A DNA stretch of 64,000 nucleotides from Primulina eburnea (taxonomy: Eukaryota; Streptophyta; Magnoliopsida; Lamiales; Gesneriaceae). This document shows, one piece after another, positions 10,381-24,600 of this stretch. The translations under genes were made by a program, and so were the position numbers. Below the pieces are notes generated by a model, which saw only the letters and a program-made list of their open reading frames with translations, did not search any database and was not told the DNA's origin. The DNA lies in NCBI RefSeq assembly GCF_022965805.1, contig NW_027331657.1, positions 36,001 to 100,000 on the forward strand. The letters run 5' to 3'. How positions within the stretch are numbered: the stretch's first letter is position 1; every line of letters starts with the position of its first letter.

Positions 10381-10890
10381 TAAATACAGTGAAACCCGGC
10401 AACATTTTGATCAAAAGATATAAGATTTATATTACGACAACATGTTGGGTCATAAAAATTTATGATATATACGCTGAAAACATTACGTAATCTTATGCCT
10501 TGGACAAACCCGATAAATGTAATAATGCAGTGCTAAGATATGAAAAACAAAAAAATAAAAATAAAACTAGGGGAAAATGGAAATTTGGACAAAATTGGGT
10601 CCAACAAATGAATAAAAGAGATTAAAACATTGAAAAGAAAAATGTTTAAATTACAAATTGTTTAAACACTCGTCCAAGTTTTTGGATGACCCGGGCTCAC
10701 TTGGTCCATAACGTGTACGTGCTTTAAGCTGCCACGAATCTTGTACGTGTCGATATATATGTTTTTTGAACAATAAAAAAATAGTACTCCGGTATCATGT
10801 GTTACTTTATTTTATTTTATTTTGTACGCACCTACCCCCAGTAATTTCTGGATGCTGGGCCACTATGTTTACTGTACCTAACCACTTTTT
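10381..10890. other. intergenic DNA upstream of the early nodulin-like gene
   Basis: No gene is seen. It is AT-rich with one GC-richer patch near 10,680-10,735 (GACCCGGGCTCACTTGG). It probably contains the promoter of the downstream gene. Confidence 0.4.
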
Positions 10891-10892
10891 CT

Positions 10893-10974
10893 CGTTTATT
10901 TAAATATGCATAGTAAGCTCCACCGCTTCGAAGAAAGGTCGAGAAACCATTTTTGGAGAGAGAGAGAGCTGAAA
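10893..10974 (+). promoter_or_regulatory. probable core promoter and 5' UTR of the early nodulin-like gene
   Basis: A TATA-like TTTATTTAAATATG lies 70-80 bases before the chosen ATG. It is followed by a leader with a GA-repeat (GAGAGAGAGAGAGC) just upstream of the start, a common plant 5' UTR feature. The transcription start itself cannot be placed. Confidence 0.4.
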
Positions 10975-11188
10975 ATGGGGGGATTCAAGGTTTTTGCTTC
11001 GCTGCTGTTTCTTGTAGCTGTTGTTGGGAGCGGGCTGGAACAGCTGGTTTCAGCCGAGACCCACCATCATGTTGGTGGAGAAGAAGGTTGGAACTCCGCT
11101 TCCAACATCTCCTCCTGGCTGTCGGATCGGGTTTTCAGGGTTGGAGACAAGTTGTGTAAGCACCTTACTTCTTAACAAGGAATATATG

Positions 11189-11220
<32 letters not shown>

Positions 11221-11228
11221 CATACATG

Positions 11229-11271
<43 letters not shown>

Positions 11272-12173
11272 GTGAAATCAAAGAGCGCACTTTTTCTTGA
11301 ACTTGGGGACCAAAATCATTTCCATTTTAGATGCTCGACCAAATTTATTATTGATTGATAAAAAATATAGCGAAATGCGTTTTTTAGATGATATGTTGTG
11401 TATTTCATTCTTTTTTAGAATTATTTTTTTGTAAACTGTGATTTGTCATTCCCATGATATTTATTTATATTTCTTGGTCTGAATTAGAAAGATGATTCCG
11501 TGCTTTTGCATCTTTCGGAAGATTTGCACTTCTTATAATCATATACTATTGTTAGAAAAAATATATTAATTCATAATGTTGTGAAGGTTGTGTTGTTATA
11601 ATTATATATGATTTTTTCGAAATGCAAAAACACCGTCGTAATTACATTACTGAATGGTTAAATCTTGTCGGTATATTTCTTTGTCACCCAACTATGACAT
11701 AGTGAAATGGCATTGTGTGCACGAGGAACTATCAGATTCGACGTAACGGTCGAATTTGTCAAAAGAAACCCAGACGCCTTAGAAGGGTAATTTATTTTGG
11801 TCCAGGGTTTAGCGTCCCGGCAACAGCGGACTCCATTGTGGAGCTTCAGAGCCTGGAGGAGCTAGCAACATGTGATCTGCGAAACCCCATCAGAATGTAT
11901 GCTGATGGATCGAACCACGTTACCCTGGATAAAGAGGGGACTAGATATTTCAGCAGCGGGAACCAGGAAAGCTGCAAGAACGGGATGAAGCTACCTGTGA
12001 CCGTGCAGAATCGTCACGATGAAGACGAGCCTTACCGCCCTGATCCGCCAGTGGAACCTTACCCTCATCCCCCGCCTACAACTCCGCATCCCTATCCCGC
12101 TGCAGGCACATCTTTGAATGTGTTTTTTTCCGTTGTGTTTGCTGGGCTGTTCCTTTCGTGTATTGGCATGTAG
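10975..12173 (+). CDS. early nodulin-like protein (phytocyanin family), GPI-anchored, two exons
   Basis: Exons are 10,975-11,155 and 11,806-12,173. The donor is GTAAGC and the acceptor TGGTCCAG; together they encode 182 residues. The start chosen is the ATG that opens a signal peptide (about residues 1-26), not the in-frame ATG at 10,906. A plastocyanin-like domain follows: VGGEEGW, then VGDKLW built across the splice site, then DSIVEL, ATCD, NPIRMY, and a second Cys in NQESCKNGMKL. The usual blue-copper ligands (His after the core strand, Cys and His before GMKL) are absent, as in early nodulin-like proteins. A Pro-rich linker (about residues 135-160) and a hydrophobic tail predict a GPI anchor and an apoplastic, plasma-membrane location. 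Such proteins are arabinogalactan-like and act in cell-wall or reproductive development. It converges on the TFIIF-alpha gene, about 360 bp away stop to stop. Confidence 0.85.
11183..11269. repeat. AT and AC microsatellites in the intron of the early nodulin-like gene
   Basis: A (TA)n run at about 11,183-11,210 is followed by (AC)n and then an (AT)n run at about 11,231-11,269. All lie near the 5' end of the 650-bp intron. Length is likely polymorphic. Confidence 0.9.
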
Positions 12174-12533
12174 ATTTGTTTTACTAATATATATGCATGT
12201 TGCGTTGGCTGAAGTGTTTTTAGTACTATCAGTAGGTATCACCTGTGTCTGATAAAGCAACTCTTGTTTGTTCTTCTGTTTCTAATGTCATGTTTGGATG
12301 TTGGAAGCTCTTCAGATGCACTACTAAATAAAATGCTGCTTGGCCATTCAATTTATTCTCCTCTCAGCGCACCTAATTTTTTTTTAATATACAATGCGTC
12401 GGGAAAAATGTTTTACCCATTTTAGTAAGGTTAATACAGTTCATTTCCCTAGATTTAGGGAGTATGAATGAAATTACTCTATTACCGGCTTCTCTGAAAC
12501 AAGACATGAAAGTTTGAGCAATTACTTAAAGTT

Positions 12534-12623
12534 TCAGCTTTCAAATTCTCTCTCTCGGAACCACGTGGGTGGCTCCATTAGTCTTTTGTATCTCCTTAAT
12601 ATAGCATAAAAAGCATCCTTACC
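12534..12623 (-). CDS. RAP74: TFIIF-alpha last exon (eroded)
   Basis: After the acceptor TTAATGCAG it reads GKDAFYAIL in frame. A nearby frame then reads IQKTNGATHVV, which matches the conserved end of the RAP74 winged-helix domain (KDAFAAIL, KIQKTNG, YVVL). The switch of frame after AIL shows that a few codons and a frame have been lost. The opened frame ends at a TGA at 12,534-12,536. Expected helix residues (ISK) between the two motifs are missing. Confidence 0.6.
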   Translation of the reverse strand, partial: GKDAFYAILRRYKRLMEPPTWFREREFES

Positions 12624-15600
12624 CTGCATTAAGATAGTTCATTTCAACCACGTACCACATGTAAATGGAATTAATTCTACCGCATTTCAAATGACAAAAT
12701 ATATAAAGAAATTTATACCTCTTTCAGCTTCAACCCAGGTTTTAAATTTGGCAATACGATCCTGCGTGGTCGCAGATTTTACTTCCTGAAACACTGTAAA
12801 CATTTAATCTTCAAAAAGGTAAAGCACTGGTCAGCTATTTAAAAAAGGAAAAAACAAAGCCATTAAAGATGTCTCTTAACAATTTACTTACATTTTCTGT
12901 TTTTACCTTCTTTAAAGGTGTACCGTTGGTTGTTCTTGATTCCTCCACGCCAATTTTTCTTTTTCCCTTTGAAGACTTTGACGTAGATGGGGTATCCCAT
13001 GACCAGATCCAGAAGTTGTTGCCTTTAGTGGCGCGCTGTTCTCAACTGGCTTTTCGTTTGGAGCTTCCTTCTTTGGTGCAAGTACAGGAGAAATATCATC
13101 TTCGGTCTAACAAACACAGAAAATTATACTCTCGTTCGCAACCTTGTAGAATAAGCTAGAATCTAGATACACCATGACAAATAAGACATCCAAGTGTTGA
13201 CTATAAACCCAATATATGGTCCGTTACCGAGCAAGAATTGAAGAAAGAAAATAATTGGTATGAATATCTAAACATAATTTAGGCATATAAACCTCTTTTG
13301 ATTAAGAAAATCAAAACACCTTTATGATAACCATGATATCTAACTATGATGGTCCACAAGGTCTGAATATTCCCAGCAATTAACCCCTGAGAAGGATTAC
13401 TAATTCCCAAAGATTGGGATAAAACTTACCTCATCGTCATCCTCTGCGTCTGAATCATCCAGCTCATTAGCTCGCCCCAGCAGTTTCTTCTGCTGTTTTC
13501 CAGATTTGCTCAGCCCCTCTCCTCTTCATCTTCGATCTAAACAAACACAGAAAAATTATAGTCTCGCTCGCAACCTTGTAGGGTAAGAGAGAATCTAGAT
13601 ACACCATTACAAATAAAACATCAAAGTGCTGACTAAAAACCCAATTTATGGTCCGTTGCCGAACAACAATTGAAGAAAGAAAATAATCGGTATGATATAA
13701 ACATAATTAAGGCATATAAACCTCTTTTGAGTAAGAAATCAATACAACTTTATGATAACCATGATATCTAACTATGATGGTCCACAAGGTCTGAATATTC
13801 ACAGCAATTAACCCCTGAGAAGGATTGCTAATTCCCAAGGATCGCGATAAAACTTACCTCATCGTCATCCTCTGCGTCTGAATCATCCAGCTCATTAGCT
13901 CGCCCCAGCAGTTTCTTCAGCTGTTTTCCAGATTTGCTCAGCCCCTCCTCCTCGTCTGAATCATCCAGCTCATTAGCTCGCCCCAGCAGTTTCTTCAGCT
14001 GTTTTCCAGATTTGCTCAGCCCCCCCTCCTCTTCATCTTCGATCTAACAAACACAGAAAAATTATAGTCTCGCTCGCAACCTTGTAGGGTAAGATAGAAT
14101 CTAGATACACCATGACAAATAAAACATCAAAGTGCTGACTAAAAACCCAATTTATGGTCCGTTGCCGAACAACAATTGAAGAAAGAAAATAATCGGTATG
14201 ATCTAAACATAATTAAGGCATATAAACCTCTTTTGAGTAAGAAATCAATACAACTTTATGATAACCATGATATCTAACTATGATGGTCCACAAGGTCTGA
14301 ATATTCACAGCAATTAACCCCTGAGAAGGATTGCTATTTCCCAAGGATCGCGATAAAACTTACCTCATCGTCATCCTCTGCGTCTGAATCATCCAGCTCA
14401 TTAGCTCGCCCCAGCAATTTCTTCAGCTGTTTTCCAGATTTGCTCAGCCCCCCCTCCTCGTCTGAATCATCCAGCTCATTAGCTCGCCCCAGCAGTTTCT
14501 TCAGCTGTTTTCCAGATTTGCTCCGCCCCCCCTCCTCTTCATCTTCGATCTAACAAACACAGAAAAATTATAGTCTCGCTCGCAACCTTGTAGGGTAAGA
14601 TAGAATCTAGATACACCATGACAAATAAAACATCAAAGTGCTGACTAAAACCCAATTTATGGTCCGTTGCTGAACAACAATTGAAGAAAAAAAATAATCG
14701 GTATGATCTAAACATAATTAAGGCATATAAACCTCTTTTGAGTAAGAAATCAATACAACTTTATGATAACCATGATATCTAACTATGAGGGTCCACAAGG
14801 TCTGAATATTCACAGCTAACCCCTGAGAAGGATTGCTAATTCCCAAGGATCGCGATAAAACTTACCTCATCGTCATCCTCTGCGTCTGAAACATCCAGCT
14901 CATTAGCTCACCCCAGCAGTTTCTTCAGCTGTTTTCCAGATTTGCTCAGCCCCCCCTCCTCGTCTGAATCATCCAGCTCATTAGCTCGCCCCAACAGTTT
15001 CTTGAGCTGTTTTCCAGATTTGCTCAGCCCCCCCTCCTCTTCATCTTCGATCTAACAAACACAGAAAAATTATAGTCTCGCTCGCAACCTTGTAGGGTAA
15101 GATAGAATCTAGATACACCATGACAAATAAAACATCAAAGTGCTGACTAAAAACCCAATTTATGGTCCGTTGCCGGACAACAATTGAAGAAAGAAAATAA
15201 TCGGTATGATCTAAACATAATTAAGGCATATAAACCTCTTTTGAGTAAGAAATCAATACAACTTTATGATAACCATGATATCTAACTATGATGGTCCACA
15301 AGGTCTGAATATTCACAGCTAACCCCTGAGAAGGATTGCTAATTCCCAAGGATCGCGATAAAACTTACCTCATCGTCATCCCCTGCGTCTGAATCATCCA
15401 GCTCATTAGCTCGCCCCAGCAGTTTCTTCAGCTGTTTTCCAGATTTGCTCAGCCCCCCCTCCTCGTCTGAATCATCCAGCTCATTAGCTCGCCCCAGCAG
15501 TTTCTTCAGCTGTTTTCCAGATTTGCTCGGCCCCCCCTCCTCTTCATCTTCGATCTAACAAACACAGAAAAATTATAGTCTCGCTCGCAACCTTGTAGGG

Positions 15601-18600
15601 TAAGATAGAATCTAGATACACCATGACAAATAAAACATCAAAGTGCTGACTAAAAAACCAATTTATGGTCCGTTGCCGAATAACAATTGAAGAAAGAAAA
15701 TAATCGGTATGATCTAAACATAATTAAGGCATATAAACCTCTTTTGAGTAAGAAATCAATACAACTTTATGATAACCATGATATCTAACTATGACGGTCC
15801 ACAAGGTCTGAATATTCACAGCAATTAACCCTGAGAAGGATTGCTAATTCCCAAGGATCGCGATAAAACTTACCTCATCATCATCCTCTGCGTCTGAATC
15901 ATCCAGCTCATTAGCTCGCCCCAGCAGTTTCTTCAGCTGTTTTGCAGATTTGCTCATCCCCCCCTCCTCGTCTGAATCATCCAGCTCATTAGCTCGCCCC
16001 AGCAGTTTCTTCAGCTGTTTTCCAGATTTGCTCAGCCCCCCTCCTCGTCTGAATTATCCAGCTCATTAGCTCGCCCCAGCAGTTTCTTCAGCTGTTTTCC
16101 AGATTTGCTCAGCCCCCCCCTCCTATTCATCTTCGATCTAACAAACACAGAAAAATTATAGTCTCGCTCGCAACCTTGTAGGGTAAGATAGAATCTAGAT
16201 ACACCATGACAAATAAAACATCAAAGTGCTGACTAAAAACCCAATTTATGGTCCGTTGCCGAACAACAATTGAAGAAAGAAAATAATCGGTATGATCTAA
16301 ACATAATTAAGGCATATAAACCCATTTTGAGTAAGAAATCAATACAACTTTATGATAACCATGATATCTAACTATGATGGTCCACAAGGTCTGAATAATC
16401 ACAGCAATTAACCCCTGAGAAGGATTGCTAATTCCCAAGGATCGCGATAAAACTTACCTCATCGTCATCCTCTGCGTCTGAATCATCCAGCTCATTAGCT
16501 CGCCCCAGCAGTTTCTTCAGCTGTTTTCTAGATTTGCTCAGCCCCCCCTCCTCGTCTGAATCATCCAGCTCATTAGCTCGCCCCAGCAGTTTCTTGAGCT
16601 GTTTTCCAGATTTGCTCAGCCCCCCCTCCTCTTCATCTTCGATCTAACAAACACAGAAAAATTATAGTCTCGCTCGCAACCTTGTAGGGTAAGATAGAAT
16701 CTAGATACACCATGACAAATAAAACATCAAAGTGCTGACTAAAAACCCAATTTATGGTCCGTTGCCGGACAACAATTGAAGAAAGAAAATAATCGGTATG
16801 ATCTAAACATAATTAAGGCATATAAACCTCTTTTGAGTAAGAAATCAATACAACTTTATGATAACCATGATATCTAACTATGATGGTCCACAAGGTCTGA
16901 ATATTCACAGCTAACCCCTGAGAAGGATTGCTAATTCCCAAAGATCGGGATAAAACTTACCTCATCGTCATCCCCTGCGTCTGAATCATCCAGCTCATTA
17001 GCTCGCCCCAGCAGTTTCTTCAGCTGTTTTTCAGATTTGCTCAGCCCCCCTCCTCGTCTGAATCATCCAGCTCATTAGCTCGCCCCAGCAGTTTCTTCAG
17101 CTGTTTTCCAGATTTGCTCGGCCCCCCCCTCCTCTTCATCTTCGATCTAACAAAAACAGAAAAATTATAGTCTCGCTCGCAACCTTGTAGGGTAAGATAG
17201 AATCTAGATACACCATGACAAATAAAACATCAAAGTGCTGACTAAAAACCCAATTTATGGTCCGTTGCCGAACAACAATTGAAGAAAGAAAATAATCGGT
17301 ATGATCTAAACATAATTAAGGCATATAAACCTCTTTTGAGTAAGAAATCAATACAACTTTATGATAACCATGATATTTAACTATGATGGTCCACAAGGTC
17401 TGAATATTCACAGCTAACCCCTGAGAAGGATTGCTAATTCCCAAGGATCGCGATAAAACTTACCTCATCGTCATCCTCTGCGTCTGAATCATCCAGCTCA
17501 TTAGCTCGCCCCAGCAGTTTCTTCAGCTGTTTTCCAGATTTGCTCAGCCCCTCCTCCTCGTCTGAATCATCCAGCTCATTAGCTCGCCCCAGCAATTTCT
17601 TCAGCTGTTTTCCAGATTTGCTCAGCCCCCCCTCCTCTTCATCTTCGATCTAACAAACACAGAAAAATTATAGTCTCGCTCGCAACCTTGTAGGGTAAGA
17701 TAGAATCTAGATACACCATGACAAATAAAACATCAAAGTGCTGACTAAAAACCCAATTTATGATCCGTTGCCGAACAACAATTGAAGAAAGAAAATAATC
17801 GGTATGATCTAAACATAATTAAGGCATATAAACCTCTTTTGAGTAAGAAATCAATACAACTTTATGATAACCATGATATCTAACTATGATGGTCCACAAG
17901 GTCTGAATATTCACAGCAATTAACCCCTGAGAAGGATTGCTATTTCCCAAGGATCGCGATAAAACTTACCTCATCGTCATCCTCTGCGTCTGAATCATCC
18001 AGCTCATTAGCTCGCCCCAGCAGTTTCTTCAGCTGTTTTCCAGATTTGCTCAGCCCCCCCTCCTCGTCTGAATCATCCAGCTCATTAGCTCGCCCCAGCA
18101 GTTTCTTGAGCTGTTTTCCAGATTTGCTCAGCCCCCCTCCTCTTCATCTTCGATCTAACAAATACAGAAAAATTATAGTCTCGCTCGCAACCTTGTAGGG
18201 TAAGATAGAATCTAGATACACCATGACAAATAAAACATCAAAGTGCTGACTAAAAACCCAATTTATGGTCCGTTGCCGGACAACAATTGAAGAAAGAAAA
18301 TAATCGGTATGATCTAAACATAATTAAGGCATATAAACCTCTTTTGAGTAAGAAATCAATACAACTTTATGATAACCATGATATCTAACTATGATGGTCC
18401 ACAAGGTCTGAATATTCACAGCTAACCCCTGAGAAGGATTGCTAATTCCCAAGGATCGCGATAAAACTTACCTCATCGTCATCCCCTGCGTCTGAATCAT
18501 CCAGCTCATTAGCTCGCCCCAGCAGTTTCTTCAGCTGTTTTCCAGATTTGCTCAGCCCCCCTCCTCGTCTGAATCATCCAGCTCATTAGCTCGCCCCAGC

Positions 18601-21600
18601 AGTTTCTTCAGCTGTTTTCCAGATTTGCTCGGCCCCCCTCCTCTTCATCTTCGATCTAACAAACACAGAAAAATTATAGTCTCGCTCGCAACCTTGTAGG
18701 GTAAGATAGAATCTAGATACACCATGACAAATAAAACATCAAAGTGCTGACTCAAAAACCAATTTATGGTCCGTTGCCGAATAACAATTGAAGAAAGAAA
18801 ATAATCGGTATGATCTAAACATAATTAAGGCATATAAACCTCTTTTGAGTAAGAAATCAATACAACTTTATGATAACCATGATATCTAACTATGACGGTC
18901 CACAAGGTCTGAATATTCACAGCAATTAACCCTGAGAAGGATTGCTAATTCCCAAGGATCGCGATAAAACTTACCTCATCGTCATCCTCTGCGTCTGAAT
19001 CATCCAGCTCATTAGCTCGCCCCAGCAGTTTCTTCAGCTGTTTTGCAGATTTCCTCATCCCCCCCTCCTCGTCTGAATCATCCAGCTCATTAGCTCGCCC
19101 CAGCAGTTTCTTCAGCTGTTTTCCAGATTTGCTCAGCCCCCCTCCTCGTCTGAATCATCCAGCTCATTAGCTCGCCCCAGCAGTTTCTTCAGCTGTTTTC
19201 CAGATTTGCTCGGCCCCCCCTCCTCTTCATCTTCGATCTAACAAAAACAGAAAAATTATAGTCTCGCTCGCAACCTTGTAGGGTAAGATAGAATCTAGAT
19301 ACACCATGACAAATAAAACATCAAAGTGCTGACTAAAAACCCAATTTATGGTCCGTTGCCGAACAACAATTGAAGAAAGAAAATAATCGGTATGATCTAA
19401 ACATAATTAAGGCATATAAACCTCTTTTGAGTAAGAAATCAATACAACTTTATGATAACCATGATATTTAACTATGATGGTCCACAAGGTCTGAATATTC
19501 ACAGCTAACCCCTGAGAAGGATTGCTAATTCCCAAGGATCGCGATAAAACTTACCTCATCGTCATCCTCTGCGTCTGAATCATCCAGCTCATTAGCTCGC
19601 CCCAGCAGTTTCTTCAGCTGTTTTCCAGATTTGCTCAGCCCCTCCTCCTCGTCTGAATCATCCAGCTCATTAGCTCGCCCCAGCAATTTCTTCAGCTGTT
19701 TTCCAGATTTGCTCAGCCCCCCCTCCTCTTCATCTTCGATCTAACAAACACAGAAAAATTATAGTCTCGCTCGCAACCTTGTAGGGTAAGATAGAATCTA
19801 GATACACCATGACAAATAAAACATCAAAGTGCTGACTAAAAACCCAATTTATGATCCGTTGCCGAACAACAATTGAAGAAAGAAAATAATCGGTATGATC
19901 TAAACATAATTAAGGCATATAAACCTCTTTTGAGTAAGAAATCAATACAACTTTATGATAACGATGATATCTAACTATGATGGTCCACAAGGTCTGAATA
20001 TTCACAGCAATTAACCCCTGAGAAGGATTGCTATTTCCCAAGGATCGCGATAAAACTTACCTCATCGTCATCCTCTGCGTCTGAATCATCCAGCTCATTA
20101 GCTCGCCCCAGCAATTTCTTCAGCTGTTTTCCAGATTTGCTCAGCCCCCCCTCCTCGTCTGAATCATCCAGCTCATTAGCTCGCCCCAGCAGTTTCTTCA
20201 GCTGTTTTCCAGATTTGCTCCGCCCCCCCCTCCTCTTCATCTTCGATCTAACAAACACAGAAAAATTATAGTCTCGCTCGCAACCTTGTAGGGTAAGATA
20301 GAATCTAGATACACCATGACAAATAAAACATCAAAGTGCTGACTAAAACCCAATTTATGGTCCGTTGCCGGACAACAATTGAAGAAAGAAAATAATCGGT
20401 ATGATCTAAACATAATTAAGGCATATAAACCTCTTTTGAGTAAGAAATCAATACAACTTTATGATAACCATGATATCTAACTATGATGGTCCACAAGGTC
20501 TGAATATTCACAGCTAACCCCTGAGAAGGATTGCTAATTCCCAAGGATCGCGATAAAACTTACCTCATCGTCATCCCCTGCGTCTGAATCATCCAGCTCA
20601 TTAGCTCGCCCCAGCAGTTTCTTCAGCTGTTTTCCAGATTTGCTCAGCCCCCCTCCTCGTCTGAATCATCCAGCTCATTAGCTCGCCCCAGCAGTTTCTT
20701 CAGCTGTTTTCCAGATTTGCTCGGCCCCCCTCCTCTTCATCTTTGATCTAACAAACACAGAAAAATTATAGTCTCGCTCGCAACCTTGTAGGGTAAGATA
20801 GAATCTAGATACACCATGACAAATAAAACATCAAAGTGCTGACTCAAAAACCAATTTATGGTCCGTTGCCGAATAACAATTGAAGAAAGAAAATAATCGG
20901 TATGATCTAAACATAATTAAGGCATATAAACCTCTTTTGAGTAAGAAATCAATACAACTTTATGATAACCATGATATCTAACTATGACGGTCCACAAGGT
21001 CTGAATATTCACAGCAATTAACCCTGAGAAGGATTGCTAATTCCCAAGGATCGCGATAAAACTTACCTCATCGTCATCCTCTGCGTCTGAATCATCCAGC
21101 TCATTAGCTCGCCCCAGCAGTTTCTTCAGCTGTTTTGCAGATTTGCTCATCCCCCCCTCCTCGTCTGAATCATCCAGCTCATTAGCTCGCCCCAGCAGTT
21201 TCTTCAGCTGTTTTCCAGATTTGCTCAGCCCCCCCTCCTCGTCTGAATTATCCAGCTCATTAGCTCGCCCCAGCAGTTTCTTCAGCTGTTTTCCAGATTT
21301 GCTCAGCCCCCCCTCCTATTCATCTTCGATCTAACAAACACAGAAAAATTATAGTCTCGCTCGCAACCTTGTAGGGTAAGATAGAATCTAGATACACCAT
21401 GACAAATAAAACATCAAAGTGCTGACTAAAAACCCAATTTATGGTCCGTTGCCGAACAACAATTGAAGAAAGAAAATAATCGGTATGATCTATAAACATA
21501 ATTAAGGCATATAAACCCATTTTGAGTAAGAAATCAATACAACTTTATGATAACCATGATATCTAACTATGATGGTCCACAAGGTCTGAATATTCACAGC

Positions 21601-24600
21601 AATTAACCCCTGAGAAGGATTGCTAATTCCCAAGGATCGCGATAAAACTTACCTCATCGTCATCCTCTGCGTTTGAATCATCCAGCTCATTAGCTCGCCC
21701 CAGCAGTTTCTTCAGCTGTTTTGCAGATTTGCTCAGCCCCCCCTCCTCTTCATCTTCGATCTAACAAACACAGAAAAATTATAGTCTCGCTCGCAACCTT
21801 GTAGGGTAAGATAGAATCTAGATACACCATGACAAATAAAACATCAAAGTGCTGACTAAAAACCCAATTTATGGTCCGTTGCCGAACAACAATTGAAGAA
21901 AGAAAATAATCGGTATGATCTAAACATAATTAAGGCATATAAACCCATTTTGAGTAAGAAATCAATACAACTTTATGATAACCATGATATCTAACTATGA
22001 TGGTCCACAAGGTCTGAATAATCACAGCAATTAACCCCTGAGAAGGATTGCTAATTCCCAAAGATCGCGATAAAACTTACCTCATCGTCATCCTCTGCGT
22101 CTGAATCATCCAGCTCATTAGCTCGCCCCAGCAGTTTCTTCAGCTGTTTTCTAGATTTGCTCAGCCCCCCTCCTCGTCTGAATCATCCAGCTCATTAGCT
22201 CGCCCCAGCAGTTTCTTGAGCTGTTTTCCAGATTTGCTCAGCCCCCCCTCCTCTTCATCTTCGATCTAACAAACACAGAAAAATTATAGTCTCGCTCGCA
22301 ACCTTGTAGGGTAAGATAGAATCTAGATACACCATGACAAATAAAACATCAAAGTGCTGACTAAAAACCCAATTTATGGTCCGTTGCCGGACAACAATTG
22401 AAGAAAGAAAATAATCGGTATGATCTAAACATAATTAAGGCATATAAACCTCTTTTGAGTAAGAAATCAATACAACTTTATGATAACCATGATATCTAAC
22501 TATGATGGTCCACAAGGTCTGAATATTCACAGCTAACCCCTGAGAAGGATTGCTAATTCCCAAAGATCGCGATAAAACTTACCTCATCGTCATCCCCTGC
22601 GTCTGAATCATCCAGCTCATTAGTTCGCCCCAGCAGTTTCTTCAGCTGTTTTCCAGATTTGCTCAGCCCCCCTCCTCGTCTGAATCATCCAGCTCATTAG
22701 CTCGCCCCAGCAGTTTCTTCAGCTGTTTTCCAGATTTGCTCGGCCCCCCCTCCTCTTCATCTTCGATCTAACAAAAACAGAAAAATTATAGTCTCGCTCG
22801 CAACCTTGTAGGGTAAGATAGAATCTAGATACACCATGACAAATAAAACATCAAAGTGCTGACTAAAAACCCAATTTATGGTCCGTTGCCGAACAACAAT
22901 TGAAGAAAGAAAATAATCGGTATGATCTAAACATAATTAAGGCATATAAACCTCTTTTGAGTAAGAAATCAATACAACTTTATGATAACCATGATATTTA
23001 ACTATGATGGTCCACAAGGTCTGAATATTCACAGCTAATCCCTGAGAAGGATTGCTAATTCCCAAGGATCGCGATAAAACTTACCTCATCGTCATCCTCT
23101 GCGTCTGAATCATCCAGCTCATTAGCTCGCCCCAGCAGTTTCTTCAGCTGTTTTCCAGATTTGCTCAGCCCCTCCTCCTCGTCTGAATCATCCAGCTCAT
23201 TAGCTCGCCCCAGCAGTTTCTTGAGCTGTTTTCCAGATTTGCTCAGCCCCCCCTCCTCTTCATCTTCGATCTAACAAACACAGAAAAATTATAGTCTCGC
23301 TCGCAACCTTGTAGGGTAAGATAGAATCTAGATACACCATGACAAATAAAACATCAAAGTGCTGACTAAAAACCCAATTTATGATCCGTTGCCGAACAAC
23401 AATTGAAGAAAGAAAATAATCGGTATGATCTAAACATAATTAAGGCATATAAACCTCTTTTGAGTAAGAAATCAATACAACTTTATGATAACCATGATAT
23501 CTAACTATGATGGTCCACAAGGTCTGAATATTCACAGCAATTAACCCCTGAGAAGGATTGCTATTTCCCAAGGATCGCGATAAAACTTACCTCATCGTCG
23601 TCCTCTGCGTCTGAATCATCCAGCTCATTAGCTCGCCCCAGCAATTTCTTCAGCTGTTTTCCAGATTTGCTCAGCCCCCCCTCCTCGTCTGAATCATCCA
23701 GCTCATTAGCTCGCCCCAGCAGTTTCTTCAGCTGTTTTCCAGATTTGCTCAGCCCCCCCTCCTCTTCATCTTCGATCTAACAAACACAGAAAAATTATAG
23801 TCTCGCTCGCAACCTTGTAGGGTAAGATAGAATCTAGATACACCATGACAAATAAAACATCAAAGTGCTGACTAAAACCCAATTTATGGTCCGTTGCTGA
23901 ACAACAATTGAAGAAAGAAAATAATCGGTATGATCTAATCATAATTAAGGCATATAAACCTCTTTTGAGTAAGAAATCAATACAACTTTATGATAACCAT
24001 GATATCTAACTATGAGGGTCCACAAGGTCTGAATATTCACAGCTAACCCCTGAGAAGGATTGCTAATTCCCAAGGATCGCGATAAAACTTACCTCATCGT
24101 TATCCTCTGCGTATGAATCATCCAGCTCATTAGCTCGCCCCAGCAGTTTCTTCAGCTGTTTTCCAGATTTGCTCAGCCCCCCTCCTCGTCTGAATCATCC
24201 AGCTCATTAGCTCGCCCCAGCAGTTTCTTGAGCTGTTTTCCAGATTTGCTCAGCCCCCCCTCCTCTTCATCTTCGATCTAACAAACACAGAAAAATTATA
24301 GTCTCGCTCGCAACCTTGTAGGGTAAGATAGAATCTAGATACACCATGACAAATAAAACATCAAAGTGCTGACTAAAAACCCAATTTATGGTCCGTTGCC
24401 GAATAACAATTGAAGAAAGAAAATAATCGGTATGATCTAAACATAATTAAGGCATATAAACCTCTTTTGAGTAAGAAATCAATACAACTTTATGATAACC
24501 ATGATATCTAACTATGACGGTCCACAAGGTCTGAATATTCACAGCAATTAACCCTGAGAAGGATTGCTAATTCCCAAGGATCGCGATAAAACTTACCTCA

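Noticed and set aside
11021..11275. ORF ending in a YIYIYI run
   Set aside because: It is an alternative frame of the early nodulin-like exon running into the intron microsatellite.
11991..12260. Minus-strand ORF of 89 codons
   Set aside because: It is antisense to the well-supported second exon of the early nodulin-like gene.
12869..13159. Plus-strand ORF of 96 codons
   Set aside because: It is antisense to TFIIF-alpha exon 7, which has family similarity and splice sites.
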